This document shows positions 63,096 to 64,000 of a stretch of 64,000 nucleotides of DNA, in pieces. Below the pieces are notes generated by a model that saw nothing but the letters and a program-made list of their open reading frames with translations, was not told where the DNA came from and searched no databases. Position 1 is the first letter of the stretch; each line of letters starts with the position of its first letter. The translations under genes were made by a program, and so were the position numbers. Origin of the DNA: Fangia hongkongensis FSC776 = DSM 21703 (GTDB lineage Bacteria > Pseudomonadota > Gammaproteobacteria > Francisellales > Francisellaceae); contig NZ_KB902251.1 of the NCBI RefSeq assembly GCF_000379445.1, positions 24,781 through 88,780 of the forward strand, in the 5' to 3' direction.

Positions 63096-64000
63096 ATGCT
63101 AACAACTCCAACGCATACACAATGGCAACAAATTCGCTCTTTTGCGCTTGATACTTTAGCATTCTCTGAGATCAGCGCCACTGACTGTGATTTAAGCCAC
63201 TATATTCCTCATTATCAAAAATGGCTTAAAAATGGCTATCATGGCGATCTTGAATACATGGAAAAGCACGGTGTGAAGCGCTATATTCCCTCTGAGCTTA
63301 TTGCAGGCACTCAAAGTGTGATTGTGTTGAGGCTGAATTATTTACCAAAGCGCTATTCATATAAACAGCTTAAAAATAAGCTACAGTCAGATGATGATCA
63401 AGCTGCTATCTCTTACTATGCGCTTGGACGAGATTATCATAAAGTCATTAAACAAAAACTCAAAAGACTCAATAACTTTATCAGCACTTTATTTCCAGAG
63501 CACTATGGACGCATTTTTACTGACAGTGCTCCGGTGTTGGAAAAACCACTAGCAGAGAAGGCAGGGCTTGGCTGGATTGGCAAAAACAGTAACTTACTCT
63601 CTGATAAAGAAGGCTCCTTTTTCTTTCTTGGCACGATTTATTCCAATATTGATTTTTCCCAATATCGTCAAAGCAAAGTAAATGATGGGTGCAAATCTTG
63701 CCAAGCATGCATTAAAATATGCCCAACCAATGCCATTATTGCCAATAAAATCATTGATGCAAGGCGCTGCATCTCTTATTTAACCATTGAAAATAAAGGC
63801 GAAATTCCCCTTCAATTTCGAAAACAAATAGGAAATCGAATCTATGGCTGTGATGACTGTCAATTGATTTGCCCTGTTAATCTCAAAGCGCCTTTGACAA
63901 CTGAAAATGACTTCTTAGCAAGAGCTGCGCTTGATAACCAATCCCTCATTGAGCTTTTTTTGTGGGATGAGCAAACATTCCTTAAAAATACAGAAGGCTC
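63096..64000 (+). CDS. queG: Epoxyqueuosine reductase QueG (5' part, cut by window end)
   Basis: Open from an ATG at 63096 to the window edge, 301 codons. QueG makes queuosine from epoxyqueuosine in tRNA, using cobalamin and two [4Fe-4S] clusters. Visible are NGYHGDLEYMEKHGVKRYIP near 39 (the classic H-G-x-L-x-Y-M), YALGRDYHKVIKQKLKRL near 104, DSAPVLEKPLAEKAGLGWIG near 143, the first cluster CKSCQACIKICPTNAI near 200, then CISYLTIENKGEIP and YGCDDCQLICPVN near 250. The 3' end lies outside the window. Confidence 0.92.
   Translation, partial: MLTTPTHTQWQQIRSFALDTLAFSEISATDCDLSHYIPHYQKWLKNGYHGDLEYMEKHGVKRYIPSELIAGTQSVIVLRLNYLPKRYSYKQLKNKLQSDDDQAAISYYALGRDYHKVIKQKLKRLNNFISTLFPEHYGRIFTDSAPVLEKPLAEKAGLGWIGKNSNLLSDKEGSFFFLGTIYSNIDFSQYRQSKVNDGCKSCQACIKICPTNAIIANKIIDARRCISYLTIENKGEIPLQFRKQIGNRIYGCDDCQLICPVNLKAPLTTENDFLARAALDNQSLIELFLWDEQTFLKNTEG

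Noticed and set aside
1-64000. CRISPR array, prophage, integrase or toxin-antitoxin module
   Set aside because: No regularly spaced repeats, integrase, recombinase or recognisable toxin-antitoxin pair was seen in the window.

Overview
The window is a stretch of an AT-rich gammaproteobacterial chromosome (about 38-40% G+C by eye, not computed). It is dense with core housekeeping genes: rpmH-rnpA-yidD-yidC, rpsA, tsaD, folA, folD, hemC, hemW, dgt, dinG, cydABX and queG. No phage, integrase, plasmid or CRISPR genes were seen. Gene content and style (standalone arn genes, a YlqF-type GTPase, lemA-htpX, a UvrD/PD-(D/E)XK helicase-nuclease, cytochrome bd) would fit a relative of Francisella/Fangia or Legionella. 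That placement is inference from gene content, not a phylogeny.

Layout. 1-5.5 kb: partial MFS exporter, an unrecognised exported protein, NADP-type malic enzyme, and an AraC regulator divergent from a Bcr/CflA exporter. 5.6-11.6 kb: folA, then a compact leftward operon arnT-arnE-like-arnB-arnC-arnA(C-terminal half) for adding 4-amino-4-deoxy-L-arabinose to lipid A, with no formyltransferase or deformylase gene. 11.8-18.7 kb: a small membrane protein, the dgcA-dgcN pair for D-glutamate, dgt, then an unusual 500-bp gap holding phased 10-bp repeats, a candidate structured small RNA and a 167-bp MITE-like palindrome, then dinG and msrC. 18.8-24.2 kb: MHS-family transporter, a papain-like enzyme, the yidC-yidD-rnpA-rpmH cluster, and a SnoaL/LuxR fusion regulator. 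24.2-32.2 kb: methyltransferase, an esterase-hemC-wbuC operon, lemA-htpX, a CHRD protein, FadL, a small exported protein and tRNA-Glu with a clear promoter and terminator. 32.2-41.7 kb: a glpK-DyP peroxidase-TSUP operon whose last gene is frameshifted, usp-hemW, nagB-II/nagA, ylqF-folD and a Sel1 protein. 41.7-54.5 kb: a monooxygenase-like gene, two LysR regulators, an orphan Wzc-like kinase, rpsA, two ROK sugar kinases, a PACE exporter, a HAD acid phosphatase, tsaD, a LapA-like protein and a Fis-like protein. 54.7-64 kb: helicase-nuclease, a cation:proton antiporter, cydABX and partial queG.

How the genes work together. Envelope functions dominate: lipid A charge modification (arn), membrane protein insertion and quality control (yidC/yidD, lemA/htpX), outer-membrane uptake (FadL) and several exporters with adjacent divergent regulators. 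Amino-sugar breakdown (nagB-II, nagA, ROK kinases) and glycerol, D-glutamate and malate use point to flexible carbon metabolism. hemC, hemW, the DyP peroxidase and cytochrome bd form a heme/oxygen theme. The most unusual items are the formylation-free arn operon, the dgt-dinG gap with its candidate C/U-rich RNA, the SnoaL-HTH fusion and the frameshifted TSUP permease.
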